Shown here: piece after piece, positions 1-8,234 of the stretch
Numbering within the stretch: position 1 is the first letter of the stretch
Layout: each line of letters starts with the position of its first letter
Assembly: GCA_028280115.1 (NCBI GenBank)
Contig: JANQMJ010000002.1
Location: forward strand, 1-39,371
Origin: Parvularculaceae bacterium
GTDB lineage: Bacteria; Pseudomonadota; Alphaproteobacteria; Caulobacterales; Parvularculaceae
Direction: 5' to 3'
Length of the DNA: 39,371 bases
Translations under genes and position numbers: made by a program
The notes under the pieces: model-generated
The model's input: the letters and a program-made list of their open reading frames with translations, nothing else
Told to the model about the DNA's origin: nothing
The model's database searches: none

Positions 1-91
1 AATACCCTCCTGGGGTTGTTTTATTGGGCCATTGTTCAACTTACCCGAGCGCGCCGTTCAAGGGGCGTTTCCCAAAACCAATCACCGCCTT

Positions 92-178
92 CCCCGACGG
101 AAGTCGGGGTCCAGTTAAAATACAATGACGGGCAAAGCCCGACTTTTTACATTTGCTGGATTCCGGCTTTCGCCGGAA
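92..178. repeat. Cluster of three short palindromes (REP-like)
   Basis: Three hairpins follow one another: ccccgac/gtcgggg (92-109), cgggc-aaa-gcccg (129-141) and ttccggc/gccggaa (161-178). The middle and right hairpins, with an AT-rich linker, recur at 29281-29337 and 37118-37172, and a related inverted form lies near 24232-24250. This is a dispersed intergenic repeat just past the 3' end of the minus-strand gene that ends at 198. It may act as a terminator or mRNA-stabilising hairpin, which is inference. Confidence 0.7.
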
Positions 179-197
179 AAAGCGGATCGCGCCGAAC

Positions 198-911
198 TTA
201 TAGAGTGGGCGGCTTCTTATGAGTATGGTCCTTTGGTGGAATTAAATTCAGCTTCTGTAGCGTCGCACGCGGTGATGCGCTTGAGCGAGAAATCTCGATC
301 GCAAAATCACGCAATACGGTGATGGCATGATGTAATTTAAAGGCTTGCGCTTCGTACAGGTCGAAATCTGAGTTGACGTAGACAAATATTTCGCTGAAAT
401 CGAACAAAGGGGATGCTTGCGTCGATTTCTTGGACTTAATGTATTGAATAAATGCATTGGGATCGTTCTTAGCCTGACTTTCTTCCTTTAAGCCGGCATG
501 TAATTCTGCAAAATATTTACTGTCTACAAGGAGAAGAGCCTCTGAAAGATTTTCAGCCACGCCCCAAACATGATGCGCGAACGTATTTCGAGCGCTCTTT
601 GAGGCTTTGGCGGGACGTTGAACGTCGTGATAAAGGTCAACACCCTCTTGGCCAAATCGATCTTTCATTGCGCTTGTAATCAGCGCATCACGCGCAGAGT
701 CGGACTCCAGCGAATTTAAGAGCTTTGCCGCAAGGAGTTGTTTGGTGTTAATAAGATCGGCAAATAATCCAGCCTTATGTGTGTCTATTTTTGACCACTG
801 ATTGATTATAGAAAGGGCGCGCGTCGCTAGGACCGGTCTTTGAGCCAGTGCGTCTGGTTTGAATGAAATTCGACCAGGGACGGGTGTAACTTTATTGAGT
901 GGATTTGGCAT
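198..911 (-). CDS. Hypothetical protein with HEPN-like RNxxxH motif
   Basis: I do not recognise this protein as a named family. From the Met at 911 it is 237 residues, soluble and mostly helical-looking, with no signal peptide or membrane segment. Near the middle it reads ARNTFAHHVWG, which fits the R-N-x3-H signature of HEPN-fold ribonucleases and related abortive-infection proteins. Similar RNxxAHxxW motifs occur in uncharacterised bacterial proteins, so the match is suggestive only. An in-frame Met at 989 would add 26 residues; neither start has a clear Shine-Dalgarno site, and I prefer 911 because the extra segment looks non-protein-like. Base composition is visibly more AT-rich than the neighbouring rnr gene, suggesting acquisition by transfer. 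It stands alone, with palindromes on its 3' side. Gene reality is fairly sure; function is unknown. Confidence 0.6.
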   Translation of the reverse strand: MPNPLNKVTPVPGRISFKPDALAQRPVLATRALSIINQWSKIDTHKAGLFADLINTKQLLAAKLLNSLESDSARDALITSAMKDRFGQEGVDLYHDVQRPAKASKSARNTFAHHVWGVAENLSEALLLVDSKYFAELHAGLKEESQAKNDPNAFIQYIKSKKSTQASPLFDFSEIFVYVNSDFDLYEAQAFKLHHAITVLRDFAIEISRSSASPRATLQKLNLIPPKDHTHKKPPTL

Positions 912-1176
912 ATCAAAATCTGACGATAAGAAATTCAATGAAACGCTGCGGAAACTGCTGAAAGCGCCGCCAAAACCGCATGCTGACAAAAAGTTGATGA
1001 TTCGTCCAAAGCGGATAATAAAAAAGCGGCTAGACAGCCCTGAAGTGCAGATCTGGGCATTCCCGTGTCAAGTTAAAACCTAACACTTCTTATGTCCGCA
1101 GGGTGCCGGCTACTGGCGATCCCGTGTCAGCAGCGCGTCATTTCATGCCGCACAGCGCACGGGATGACGCAAAGAC

Positions 1177-3468
1177 CTAATCCCGCCTGGGTTTGGCGTT
1201 GGACGTGCGGCGCTTTTTGTTTTTGGCGCCGCTGCGTTTTGCTGACGGTCTATTCGGACCGCCGGCGTTCTTTTTACCGCGCCGTTTTCTTTCCGCCGGC
1301 AGGGGCTCGCTCAGCATGTCAAAGCGCAGCCCCCCGGTAAGCGGGACGGCTTCGGCCAGACGCACCCGCACCGCCTGGCCGAGGCGATAAATCCCGCCGG
1401 TGCTCTCGCCCACCAGCCGATGGGCGCCGTCCTCGAAACGGAACCGTTCGCCGCCGATCATCCGCATGGGAATGAAACCGTCCGCGCCGGTTTCGTCGAG
1501 CATGACGAAAAGGCCGAATTTGGTGACGCCGCGAATGCGCGCGGAAAATTCCCCGCCGACGCGGCCTTCAAGATAACTCGAAAGATAGCGGTCGGCGGTT
1601 TCCCGCTCGGCGGCGATGGCGCGGCGTTCATAATCGGAAATCTGCCGGGCGACATCGTCGAGCCCGGCGGCCTCGGCCGCGGTCTGCGCGCCGGGCCCGA
1701 GCCTGCACGCCGCGACCAGGGCGCGGTGGACCGCAAGGTCCGCATAGCGCCGGATCGGCGAGGTGAAATGGGCATAGCGGGGCAGGTTGAGGCCGAAATG
1801 ACCGCGGTTTTCCACATCGTAAATCGCCTGGCGCTGGGCGCGTAATACGACTTCGGAAATCATTTCCTTTTCGCCGCGCTTTTCGGCAATCTTGAGGATC
1901 TGGTTGAAGTTGGCCGGGCGCACCGCGCCGCCCTTGGCGAGGGTGTAATCGAGCGTTTCGAGATAATCGCGCACGCCTTCAAGATCGTCCTCGGCGGGCT
2001 GTTCGTGAACCCGGTAAATGCGCGGCGTGCGCGCGCGTTCGAGAGTCTCGGCGGCGGCGACATTGGCGAGGATCATGAATTCCTCGATCACGCGGTGGGC
2101 GGTAAAACGCTCGCGCCGGACGATCTTTTCGACATCCCCGGTCTTGCCGAGAATAATCCGCCGCTCCGGCAGATCGAGATCGAGGGGCGCGCGTTTTGAG
2201 CGCTCGGTCCAGCGCGCGCGGAAGGCGCTGAAAAGCGCGCGCACCGCCGCGGCGATTTCCGGCGCCGCCGCGCCGCCCTTGCTGATTGCTTGAGCCTCCT
2301 CATAGGAAAGCTTCGCCGCCGAGCGCATCATCGCGCGCATGAAGCGATGACGTTTTTTAGCGCCGCCGGAATCGATGGTCATTTCAACCGCCAGGCACGG
2401 CCGGTCTTCATGCTCGCGCAGGGAACAAAGATCGTTGGACAGCCGCTCGGGCAGCATGGGCACGACGCGGTCGGGCAGATAAACCGAATTGCCGCGCCGG
2501 ATCGCTTCCCGGTCGAGGGCATCGCCCGCGCGCACGAAGAAACTAACATCCGCAATGGCGACGATAACGCGGTGACCGCCGGGATTGTCCGGGTCCGGAT
2601 CGGGCTCGGCGAAGATCGCGTCGTCATGGTCCCTGGCGTCGGCGGGATCGATGGTGACGAGGGGCGTTTCACGCAGATCTACGCGGCCGTCCATGCTTGG
2701 CGGGCGCGCCTTTTGCGCTTGCGCGATTACTGCGGCGGGAAACGCCGTCGGAATGCCGTGATTGGCGAGCGCAATCGTCGAAAAGGCGTGGCGGTCGTCA
2801 ATATGGCCTTCGACCGTGCGAACCCGCGCCCGGCGGGGCCCATAGCCGCGCGCCGATTGCGCCTCGATCCAGACGAGATCGCCGTCCTTGGCGTCGCCGG
2901 CGTCGGGTTTGGCGACGGTGAAGCTGTGGCGCGCGCGTCGCTCTACGGGATCGGCGATCCCGCCGCCGCGGGTCTGGCGATAAACCGCGAGAAAACGGTG
3001 GGCGCCCTTGCCGATCGCCTTGATGATGGTCGCTTCGTAACTTCCGTCGCCGGCGGGGGTGAGCCGCGCCAGCACGCGGTCGCCGACGCCGGGCGGGGGT
3101 TTTTGTTTCGCCGCATGGGCGGCGCCCACGCGGATCATGGGCGGATCGTGATCGTCGCGCCAACCGGCGGGTTCGCATTCAAGATCGCCGTCGTCGTCGA
3201 CATCGATAATGTCGATCGGCGTGACCGGCGGCAGCGCGCCGGCTTTGGCGATGCGCCTGCCGCTTTCAAGGTTGATCATTCCTTCCTCGTTCATCTCCTT
3301 GAGCAGGGCGCGAAGCTCCGCCCGCGCCGCGCCCTTGACGCCGAACGCCCGGGCAATGTCGCGGCGCCTTGCAGCGACATCGCTGTCGCCGAGAAAGGCG
3401 ATGATTTCCTGTTTGGAGGGCAGGGCGGGATGGGGCGCGCGGTGTTTCGCGCTTTTGCTTTTTGACAA
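1177..3468 (-). CDS. rnr: Ribonuclease R
   Basis: A 3'-5' exoribonuclease of the RNase II/R family (RNB) that degrades structured RNA, here 763 residues, normal for RNase R. The N-terminal 75 or so residues form a winged-helix region; cold-shock-like OB segments follow; the RNB catalytic domain starts around residue 265 with the acidic cluster D274, D280, D282 and D283 (DPADARDHDD). An S1 RNA-binding domain lies at about residues 635-715, and the C-terminus is a basic Lys/Arg-rich tail typical of RNase R. It lies downstream of topA on the same strand, an arrangement common in alphaproteobacteria, but here two small envelope genes sit between them. The start at 3468 gives an MSKSKSAKHR N-terminus that fits the family. 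Confident call. Confidence 0.96.
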   Translation of the reverse strand: MSKSKSAKHRAPHPALPSKQEIIAFLGDSDVAARRRDIARAFGVKGAARAELRALLKEMNEEGMINLESGRRIAKAGALPPVTPIDIIDVDDDGDLECEPAGWRDDHDPPMIRVGAAHAAKQKPPPGVGDRVLARLTPAGDGSYEATIIKAIGKGAHRFLAVYRQTRGGGIADPVERRARHSFTVAKPDAGDAKDGDLVWIEAQSARGYGPRRARVRTVEGHIDDRHAFSTIALANHGIPTAFPAAVIAQAQKARPPSMDGRVDLRETPLVTIDPADARDHDDAIFAEPDPDPDNPGGHRVIVAIADVSFFVRAGDALDREAIRRGNSVYLPDRVVPMLPERLSNDLCSLREHEDRPCLAVEMTIDSGGAKKRHRFMRAMMRSAAKLSYEEAQAISKGGAAAPEIAAAVRALFSAFRARWTERSKRAPLDLDLPERRIILGKTGDVEKIVRRERFTAHRVIEEFMILANVAAAETLERARTPRIYRVHEQPAEDDLEGVRDYLETLDYTLAKGGAVRPANFNQILKIAEKRGEKEMISEVVLRAQRQAIYDVENRGHFGLNLPRYAHFTSPIRRYADLAVHRALVAACRLGPGAQTAAEAAGLDDVARQISDYERRAIAAERETADRYLSSYLEGRVGGEFSARIRGVTKFGLFVMLDETGADGFIPMRMIGGERFRFEDGAHRLVGESTGGIYRLGQAVRVRLAEAVPLTGGLRFDMLSEPLPAERKRRGKKNAGGPNRPSAKRSGAKNKKRRTSNAKPRRD

Positions 3469-3540
3469 GAGAAGGCTTTCAGGCGGTTCGACGACTTTTC
3501 GCGCGAGGCCATAGCAGGTTCCGCGCGCCGGAGTAAGGCG

Positions 3541-4125
3541 TCAGCGACTGACGCTGAGGGGATTGCGCGGGCGGCCGTCGACAATGATCTCGTAATGAAG
3601 ATGAACCGCGGTGGCGTTGCCGGTCCGGCCGGTCCGGCCGATCACGTCGCCCTGGCGCACGCGCCGGCCCTTGCGCAGGCCGCGCGCATAGGCGGACAAA
3701 TGCGCGTAGCGGGTTTTCACCCGGTCGTTATGGCGGATCAGCACGGTGCGGCCATAACCGCGCAGGGTTTCGACCGCCTCGACGACGCCGTCGCCGCCGG
3801 CGTAAACCGGCGCCGGTTCGCGGGTATAAAGATCAAGCCCGTGGTGAAACGGTCCCGCGCCGCCGCGCCGCGGGCCGAAGCCCGAAGAAACGCAGGCCTT
3901 CGCCGGCGCCCGCGCAAGCGTTGCGCCCAAGACGGACGTTATCGGTTCATATCCGATGACGCGGCCATGGGCGTCCGCGTCGGGCGCGTTGGCGATGCCC
4001 ATGCCGGCGCAGACGCGAAGCGGCGCGCTTAAACCGCCCGAGGGCTGGGGCGCTTGCGAGGTGCTCGCGCAGGCGGCCAGCGCCGCCGTTGATACAATGA
4101 GGAGAAGAAGCCGAACGATCCGCAT
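3541..4125 (-). CDS. M23 (LytM) family peptidase, lipoprotein
   Basis: A 194-residue zinc metallopeptidase-type protein of the M23/LytM family, which cuts peptide cross-links in peptidoglycan or acts as an amidase activator. A lipoprotein signal is visible: a hydrophobic stretch at residues 4-18 ending in LAAC, with C19 as the lipidation site. The LytM domain carries the zinc ligands H94 and D98 (HHGLD) and the HLH pair H175/H177, with H142 in the YAHLS motif, so the full catalytic set seems present and the enzyme is likely active. It should sit in the periplasm anchored to a membrane. It lies 72 bp upstream of rnr on the same strand, and a repeat-filled gap separates it from the PepSY gene. 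The substrate cannot be told from sequence. Confidence 0.9.
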   Translation of the reverse strand: MRIVRLLLLIVSTAALAACASTSQAPQPSGGLSAPLRVCAGMGIANAPDADAHGRVIGYEPITSVLGATLARAPAKACVSSGFGPRRGGAGPFHHGLDLYTREPAPVYAGGDGVVEAVETLRGYGRTVLIRHNDRVKTRYAHLSAYARGLRKGRRVRQGDVIGRTGRTGNATAVHLHYEIIVDGRPRNPLSVSR

Positions 4126-4218
4126 GACTGACGCAACTGAAACTTCACCGCACCATACTGACTGGAAAATGCCGGAAAGTTAAACGCGGATGAAAAATCG
4201 GGCTTTGCAAGATAATAG

Positions 4219-4420
4219 AGCTTTGGGCTTTTATTCTGAATCACAGCCCTTCCTCGCCGCTCATTCCGGCGAAAGCGGGAATCCAAAAGATCAAAGCACA
4301 AATGGATTCCCGACCCGACCGCGAACGCGGTCAATTTATAATAAGCGCGCCTTCGCGCGCGGGCGCGGGAATGAGCGGGTCTTTGAGCTTCGCGCCGATC
4401 CCGATTTATCGGCCGGCGCT
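4219..4420. repeat. ~200-bp composite repeat, copy 1
   Basis: The left end (30 bp from 4219, beginning agctttgggctttta) is identical to 24136-24165. The right end (4375-4420, gcgggtctttgagcttcgcg onward) matches 24287-24332 with only a few differences. The middles differ: this copy contains GC-rich palindromes and the two-hairpin element. Conserved ends around variable palindromic cores look like a non-autonomous mobile or shuffled intergenic element. No transposase is nearby. Confidence 0.65.
4314..4363 (-). repeat. 50-bp two-hairpin element, copy 1
   Basis: Two GC-rich hairpins (gaccgc/gcggtc type and gcgcgc/gcgcgc type) are joined by an AT-rich linker of about ten bases. The reverse complement recurs almost exactly at 12140-12189, so the unit occurs in both orientations. 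Confidence 0.7.
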
Positions 4421-4446
4421 ATAGGCGATTAGCTTGCAGCGCCGCC

Positions 4447-4908
4447 TCAGATCGTCAGCACTTCGCCGCTTTCGTCGATTTCAAGGTCGATGTCGCCGCT
4501 GTCGGCGGCGCCCTTGAACTCATAGACATATGTCCCGCCGCCGTCGCGCACGGAAAGTTGGACATAGGTCGGCGTAAAGCCGGGCGCGGCTTCCTCCAGC
4601 GCCGCCTTTACCGCGTCGGGCACGTCGTCCATGGAGACTTCCATTTCAATTTCTTCGAGCGTGCCGTCTTCGAGAACATCGATCTCAATGCGCCTGCCGG
4701 CGCCGTCTCGGCCTTCGAATTCGTAAATCGTCACGCCGTCTTCAATTTCGACGCCGACGCGTTCGAATTTAACGCCCGGTGCTGTATCCAGCGCCGTTTC
4801 TCTGGCGGCTTGCGGCGCTTCGTCAAACGCAATTTCGGTTCCTTCGTCGGCGAGAGCGGCCCCCGCTGCTGCTAACGCAGCGACAGTCGCCGTGAGCGCG
4901 CGGATCAT
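4447..4908 (-). CDS. Secreted PepSY-like domain protein
   Basis: A 153-residue protein with a signal peptide at residues 1-20 (hydrophobic, ending ALADEG). The mature part is strongly acidic and shows two similar units of about 65 residues, each with an Ala-rich helix (APQAARETALDTAPG; VPDAVKAALEEAAPG) followed by beta strands ending in a YEFEG/YEFKG motif. This layout is that of PepSY or PepSY-like (BLIP-like) periplasmic proteins, which are often near two-component systems or peptidases and are thought to inhibit or chaperone partners. Function here is unknown. It precedes an M23 peptidase gene on the same strand, so a role near the cell wall is possible but unproven. An 8-bp perfect inverted repeat sits 28-50 bp before its start codon. 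Confidence 0.85.
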   Translation of the reverse strand: MIRALTATVAALAAAGAALADEGTEIAFDEAPQAARETALDTAPGVKFERVGVEIEDGVTIYEFEGRDGAGRRIEIDVLEDGTLEEIEMEVSMDDVPDAVKAALEEAAPGFTPTYVQLSVRDGGGTYVYEFKGAADSGDIDLEIDESGEVLTI

Positions 4909-4935
4909 TACTTCTCTCCTCGTTGGGTTGCGATG

Positions 4936-4958
4936 TGAATCGGCCAGTGACCGATTCA
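4936..4958. promoter_or_regulatory. Operator-like inverted repeat upstream of the PepSY gene
   Basis: TGAATCGG (4936-4943) and CCGATTCA (4951-4958) form perfect 8-bp arms around a 7-base spacer, 28 bp before the start of the minus-strand PepSY gene. Position and symmetry suit a dimeric regulator site. No regulator gene is nearby. Confidence 0.4.
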
Positions 4959-5171
4959 GGGCGCAGATAGGACTCGTTCATGACGTCTCCGCGATAGTTT
5001 CGCGAAGAGAACGTGACCGTTCGGCGCGCCGAAAATGATTATGATTATCGCTACGCTTCGCCGCGCCGCAATCATTGAGCGCCGCGAGTCAAAATGGATT
5101 GTGCAGCGCTGGGAACAACATGGGTCCGCTTCGGACCGCTGCCGAATAATATCGGTTTTAAAATGTGTTGT

Positions 5172-7799
5172 TCAAGCCTCGCCGGGCGCGGCTTTGTTTT
5201 TTGCCGCCGTCTTTTTCGCGGTTTTCTTCTTGGTTTTGGCGGTTTTTTTAGCCGCTTTCTTTTTGGTCGTCTTCTTTTTCGCCGCCTTTTTGCGCGCGGG
5301 CTTTTTTTCTTTTGCGGCGATGAGCTCAAGCGCCTGTTCTAATGTAACGCTTTCGGGCTCGATCCCGGCGGGCAGGGTGGCGTTGGTTTTCTGGTGTTTC
5401 ACATAAGGCCCGTACCGTCCGTCCAGGACATTGACGGGATCGCCGGTCTCGGGGTGCGCGCCAAGTTCCTTGAGCGCCTTGGCCTGGCGCCGCCCGCGGG
5501 GGTTGGCCTTCTTCTCGGCGATCAGCGTGACGGCGCGGTTAAGACCGACTTCAAAAACCTCATCGACGCCGGCGAGATTGGCGTAGGTCTTGGCGTGCTT
5601 GACGTAAGGACCGTAGCGGCCGATCCCGGCTTCGATGATCTCGCCGTCTTCGGGATGGGCGCCCACCGCGCGCGGCAGCGACAACAACATCAGCGCTTTT
5701 TGAAGATTGACGTCGTCGACGTTCCAGGTTTTGGGAATCCCGGCGCGTTTGGGTTTTTCTTCCGCGTCTTTTTCCGGCTCGCCAAGCTGAATGTAAGGCC
5801 CGAAACGGCCGAATTTGAGCAGCACGTCAAGGCCGCTTTGCGGATCGACGCCCAGTTCCCGATCGTTGTTTTCGGCCTGGTCCTCGCCGGCGGCGAGCTG
5901 GCGGGTGTATTTGCAGTCGGGATAATTGGAACAGCCGATAAAGGCCCCGTAACGCCCGGTCTTGAGCGACAGCCGGCCGTCATCGCAGCTGGGGCAGGCG
6001 CGCGGGTCCGAACCGTCCTCTTTTTTGGGAAAGATCAGCGGCCCGAGGGATTCGTTGAGCGCATCGAGCACCTCGGAAATGCGCAATTCGCCGATGTCTT
6101 CCACCGCGGCGTGAAACTCCGACCAGAAATTGCGCAAAAACGTCTTCCAGTCCGCTTCGCCGTTGGAAATCTCGTCAAGGGTTTCTTCAAGATCCGCCGT
6201 GAAATCATATTCGACATATTTGCGGAAATAGTTTTCCAAAAACGCGGTGACGATGCGGCCTTTCGAATCCGGGATGAAGCGGTTCTTGTCCATGGTGACG
6301 TAGCCGCGATCGCGCAGGGTCGTCAGGATCGAGGCGTAAGTCGACGGCCGGCCGATGCCGAGCTCTTCGAGTTTCTTGACCAGGCTCGCTTCGGAATAGC
6401 GCGGCGGCGGCTGGGTGAAATGCTGGTTCGCCTCGACGCCGGAAACGCTCGCGCGCTCGCCGACGGTAAGCTTGGGCAAAACCCCCGCGGCGCCGTTGCT
6501 TTGGGGATCGTCCTGGCCTTCCTCGTAAAGGGCGAGAAAGCCGTCGAACAAGATGACCGAGCCCGTGGCGCGCAGGCCGGTCTTTTTGTCCGCGGATAAA
6601 AGATCGATGGTGGTGTTTTCCAGCCGCGCCGATTCCATCTGGCTGGCGATGGCGCGCTTCCAGATCAGCTCATAAAGCCGGAACTGATCGTTATCGAGGC
6701 CGCGCACCATGTCCGGCGTGCGCGCGAAAGACGTGGGCCGGATGCACTCGTGGGCTTCCTGGGCGTTTTTCGCCTTGGTCTTATAGATGCGCGCACTTTC
6801 GGGAACGTATTTGTCGCCGAAGGTCGCGCCGACCGCCTTGCGCGCATCGCTGATCGCTTCGGGCGCCATGTCGACGCCGTCGGTGCGCATATAGGTGATG
6901 AGGCCGGTGGTGTCGCCGCCGATGTCGATGCCTTCGTAAAGGTTCTGCGCAACGCGCATGGTGCGCTGGGCGTTAAAGCCGAGCTTGCGCGCGGCCTCCT
7001 GCTGTAGGGTCGAGGTGGTGAAGGGCGGCGGCGGATTGCGGCGTGAGGGCTTCGCCTCCACCGCGTCGACCGTAAATTGCGCGCTTTCGACGGCGCGTTT
7101 GGCCGCCATCGCCGCGGCTTCGTTGTTGAGTGAAAATTTCTTGAGCTTTTCGCCTTCATGGATCGCCAGGCGCGCTTCGAACGGCGCCGAACCGGCGGAG
7201 GTCGCCTGCGCCTTGACCGACCAGTATTCCTCCGCAACGAAGGTTTCGATTTCCAGTTCCCGATCGCAGATCAGGCGCAGCGCCACGGACTGCACCCGGC
7301 CCGCCGACCGCGCGCCGGGCAGCTTGCGCCACAACACCGGCGACAGGGTGAAGCCGACGAGATAATCAAGCGCCCGCCGGGCGAGATAGGCGTCGACCAG
7401 ATCGGGATCGATCTCGCGCGGATGGGCCATCGCTTCCTGAACCGCGGCCTTGGTGATGGCGTTAAAAGCGACGCGGGCGATGGGCGTATCTTTAAGCGCC
7501 TTTTTTTCCGCCAACGCTTCGAGCAGGTGCCACGAGATCGCCTCGCCCTCGCGGTCTGGGTCGGTGGCGAGGATCAGCCGGTCGGCGGACTTTACCGCCG
7601 AGGCGATTTCGTTGACCCGCTTTTTCGAGCCCGGGTCGAGCTGCCAGATCATTTTGAAGTCGTTGTCGGGATCGACCGAGCCGTCCTTGGAGGGCAGATC
7701 GCGGATATGGCCGTAGGAGGCGAGCACCTTGAAGCCGCGTCCAAGGTATTTGTTGATGGTCTTCGCTTTGGACGGCGATTCAACGACAACAACTTGCAT
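5172..7799 (-). CDS. topA: DNA topoisomerase I (type IA)
   Basis: An 875-residue type IA topoisomerase that relaxes negative supercoils. The N-terminal Toprim domain has VVVESPSKAKT (E7) and LATDPDREGEA near residues 78-87. The catalytic tyrosine is Y303 in GLITYMRTDG. One C-terminal zinc ribbon is clear (CPSCDDGRLS...GCSNYPDC, around residues 597-625). It is followed by several topoisomerase C-terminal repeats of the GRYGPYVKH type. The last ~45 residues are almost only Lys, Ala, Thr and Arg, a basic tail seen in many alphaproteobacterial TopA proteins that likely binds DNA. The neighbour on the 5' side is dprA on the same strand, a common alphaproteobacterial order, but a 435-bp repeat-bearing gap lies between them. 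The start at 7799 (MQVVVVESPSK) is the family's usual start. Confidence 0.97.
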   Translation of the reverse strand: MQVVVVESPSKAKTINKYLGRGFKVLASYGHIRDLPSKDGSVDPDNDFKMIWQLDPGSKKRVNEIASAVKSADRLILATDPDREGEAISWHLLEALAEKKALKDTPIARVAFNAITKAAVQEAMAHPREIDPDLVDAYLARRALDYLVGFTLSPVLWRKLPGARSAGRVQSVALRLICDRELEIETFVAEEYWSVKAQATSAGSAPFEARLAIHEGEKLKKFSLNNEAAAMAAKRAVESAQFTVDAVEAKPSRRNPPPPFTTSTLQQEAARKLGFNAQRTMRVAQNLYEGIDIGGDTTGLITYMRTDGVDMAPEAISDARKAVGATFGDKYVPESARIYKTKAKNAQEAHECIRPTSFARTPDMVRGLDNDQFRLYELIWKRAIASQMESARLENTTIDLLSADKKTGLRATGSVILFDGFLALYEEGQDDPQSNGAAGVLPKLTVGERASVSGVEANQHFTQPPPRYSEASLVKKLEELGIGRPSTYASILTTLRDRGYVTMDKNRFIPDSKGRIVTAFLENYFRKYVEYDFTADLEETLDEISNGEADWKTFLRNFWSEFHAAVEDIGELRISEVLDALNESLGPLIFPKKEDGSDPRACPSCDDGRLSLKTGRYGAFIGCSNYPDCKYTRQLAAGEDQAENNDRELGVDPQSGLDVLLKFGRFGPYIQLGEPEKDAEEKPKRAGIPKTWNVDDVNLQKALMLLSLPRAVGAHPEDGEIIEAGIGRYGPYVKHAKTYANLAGVDEVFEVGLNRAVTLIAEKKANPRGRRQAKALKELGAHPETGDPVNVLDGRYGPYVKHQKTNATLPAGIEPESVTLEQALELIAAKEKKPARKKAAKKKTTKKKAAKKTAKTKKKTAKKTAAKNKAAPGEA

Positions 7800-8234
7800 T
7801 ACGGCGGATGATCCCGAAAGCGCCTGACGCGGCGGGCGGCAGGGGCGGCTTAATGCGGCGGGCCCGAGGGGCCTGTCAACCGCGGCGCTCCCTCAATTGC
7901 GCTCATAGGTTTATTTTTCCGGTGGAACATATAGCATAGGTTGTATTCTGATCGGGCTGCACTTCATTGCCTGACGGCGGCAGGGGGAAAAGGAGATTAT
8001 GGCTGAAAAACAAGGCGCTGGCGAGAAAGGAGGGAATCCGCCGGAGTCCTCTTCTTCCCCCGTTTACGGGGGGTTGGAAGGGGCCCCAACCCCTTCCAAC
8101 GGCCCGAAGGGCGGCCGATGGGGGTATTCAACGCAGCCGCATGGACAACCCCCTCCGTCCCCCGGATCAAGCCCGGGGGACACCTCCCCCGCAAGCGGGG
8201 GAGGAAAGGTTCGCCAACTCTTTCGACTGATAGA
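7800..8234. other. Intergenic gap between topA and dprA with repeat and possible gene stub
   Basis: The right part (8051-8205) is a copy of the face-to-face hairpin repeat. Around 7910-7960 the sequence is AT-rich and may carry the topA promoter. On the plus strand a good ribosome-binding site (aggag, 7991-7995) precedes ATG at 7999, opening a frame that reads MAEKQGAGEK and then runs into the repeat. The frame stays open to 8439 only through repeat and antisense dprA sequence, so it is either chance or the 5' stub of a lost gene. Confidence 0.45.
8051..8205. repeat. Face-to-face hairpin repeat, copy 1
   Basis: The right unit holds a hairpin of ccccgg/ccgggg type, a gacacctccccc link and a ctccccc-gcaagc-gggggag hairpin. 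The left unit is a more diverged inverse of it, with cttcttcccccg at the left end and gggggt at 8117-8125. The same plan recurs at 11850-11975, 29377-29502 and 33151-33275. Confidence 0.7.

Larger units (their letters stand above)
4126..4446. other. Intergenic region filled by composite repeat
   Basis: This 321-bp gap between the M23 and PepSY genes has no credible gene. Most of it is the composite repeat at 4219-4420, which contains the two-hairpin element at 4314-4363. The part next to the M23 start (4126-4215) is AT-rich and probably holds that gene's promoter on the minus strand, but I could not fix -35 and -10 boxes. Confidence 0.6.

Noticed and set aside
859..1083. 74-residue frame on the plus strand near the start of the HEPN-like gene
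   Set aside because: It overlaps the 5' end of the minus-strand gene and its upstream region, has no motif and no ribosome-binding site.
2290..3465. 391-residue open frame antisense to rnr
   Set aside because: It lies wholly within the clear rnr gene, has no family motif, and long antisense frames are expected in GC-rich coding DNA.
5394..6599. 401-residue frame antisense to topA
   Set aside because: It is antisense to conserved TopA domains, so it is not a gene.
8051..8205. Repeat array as a CRISPR
   Set aside because: Units are palindromes of unequal spacing facing each other, not direct repeats with uniform spacers, and no cas gene is present.
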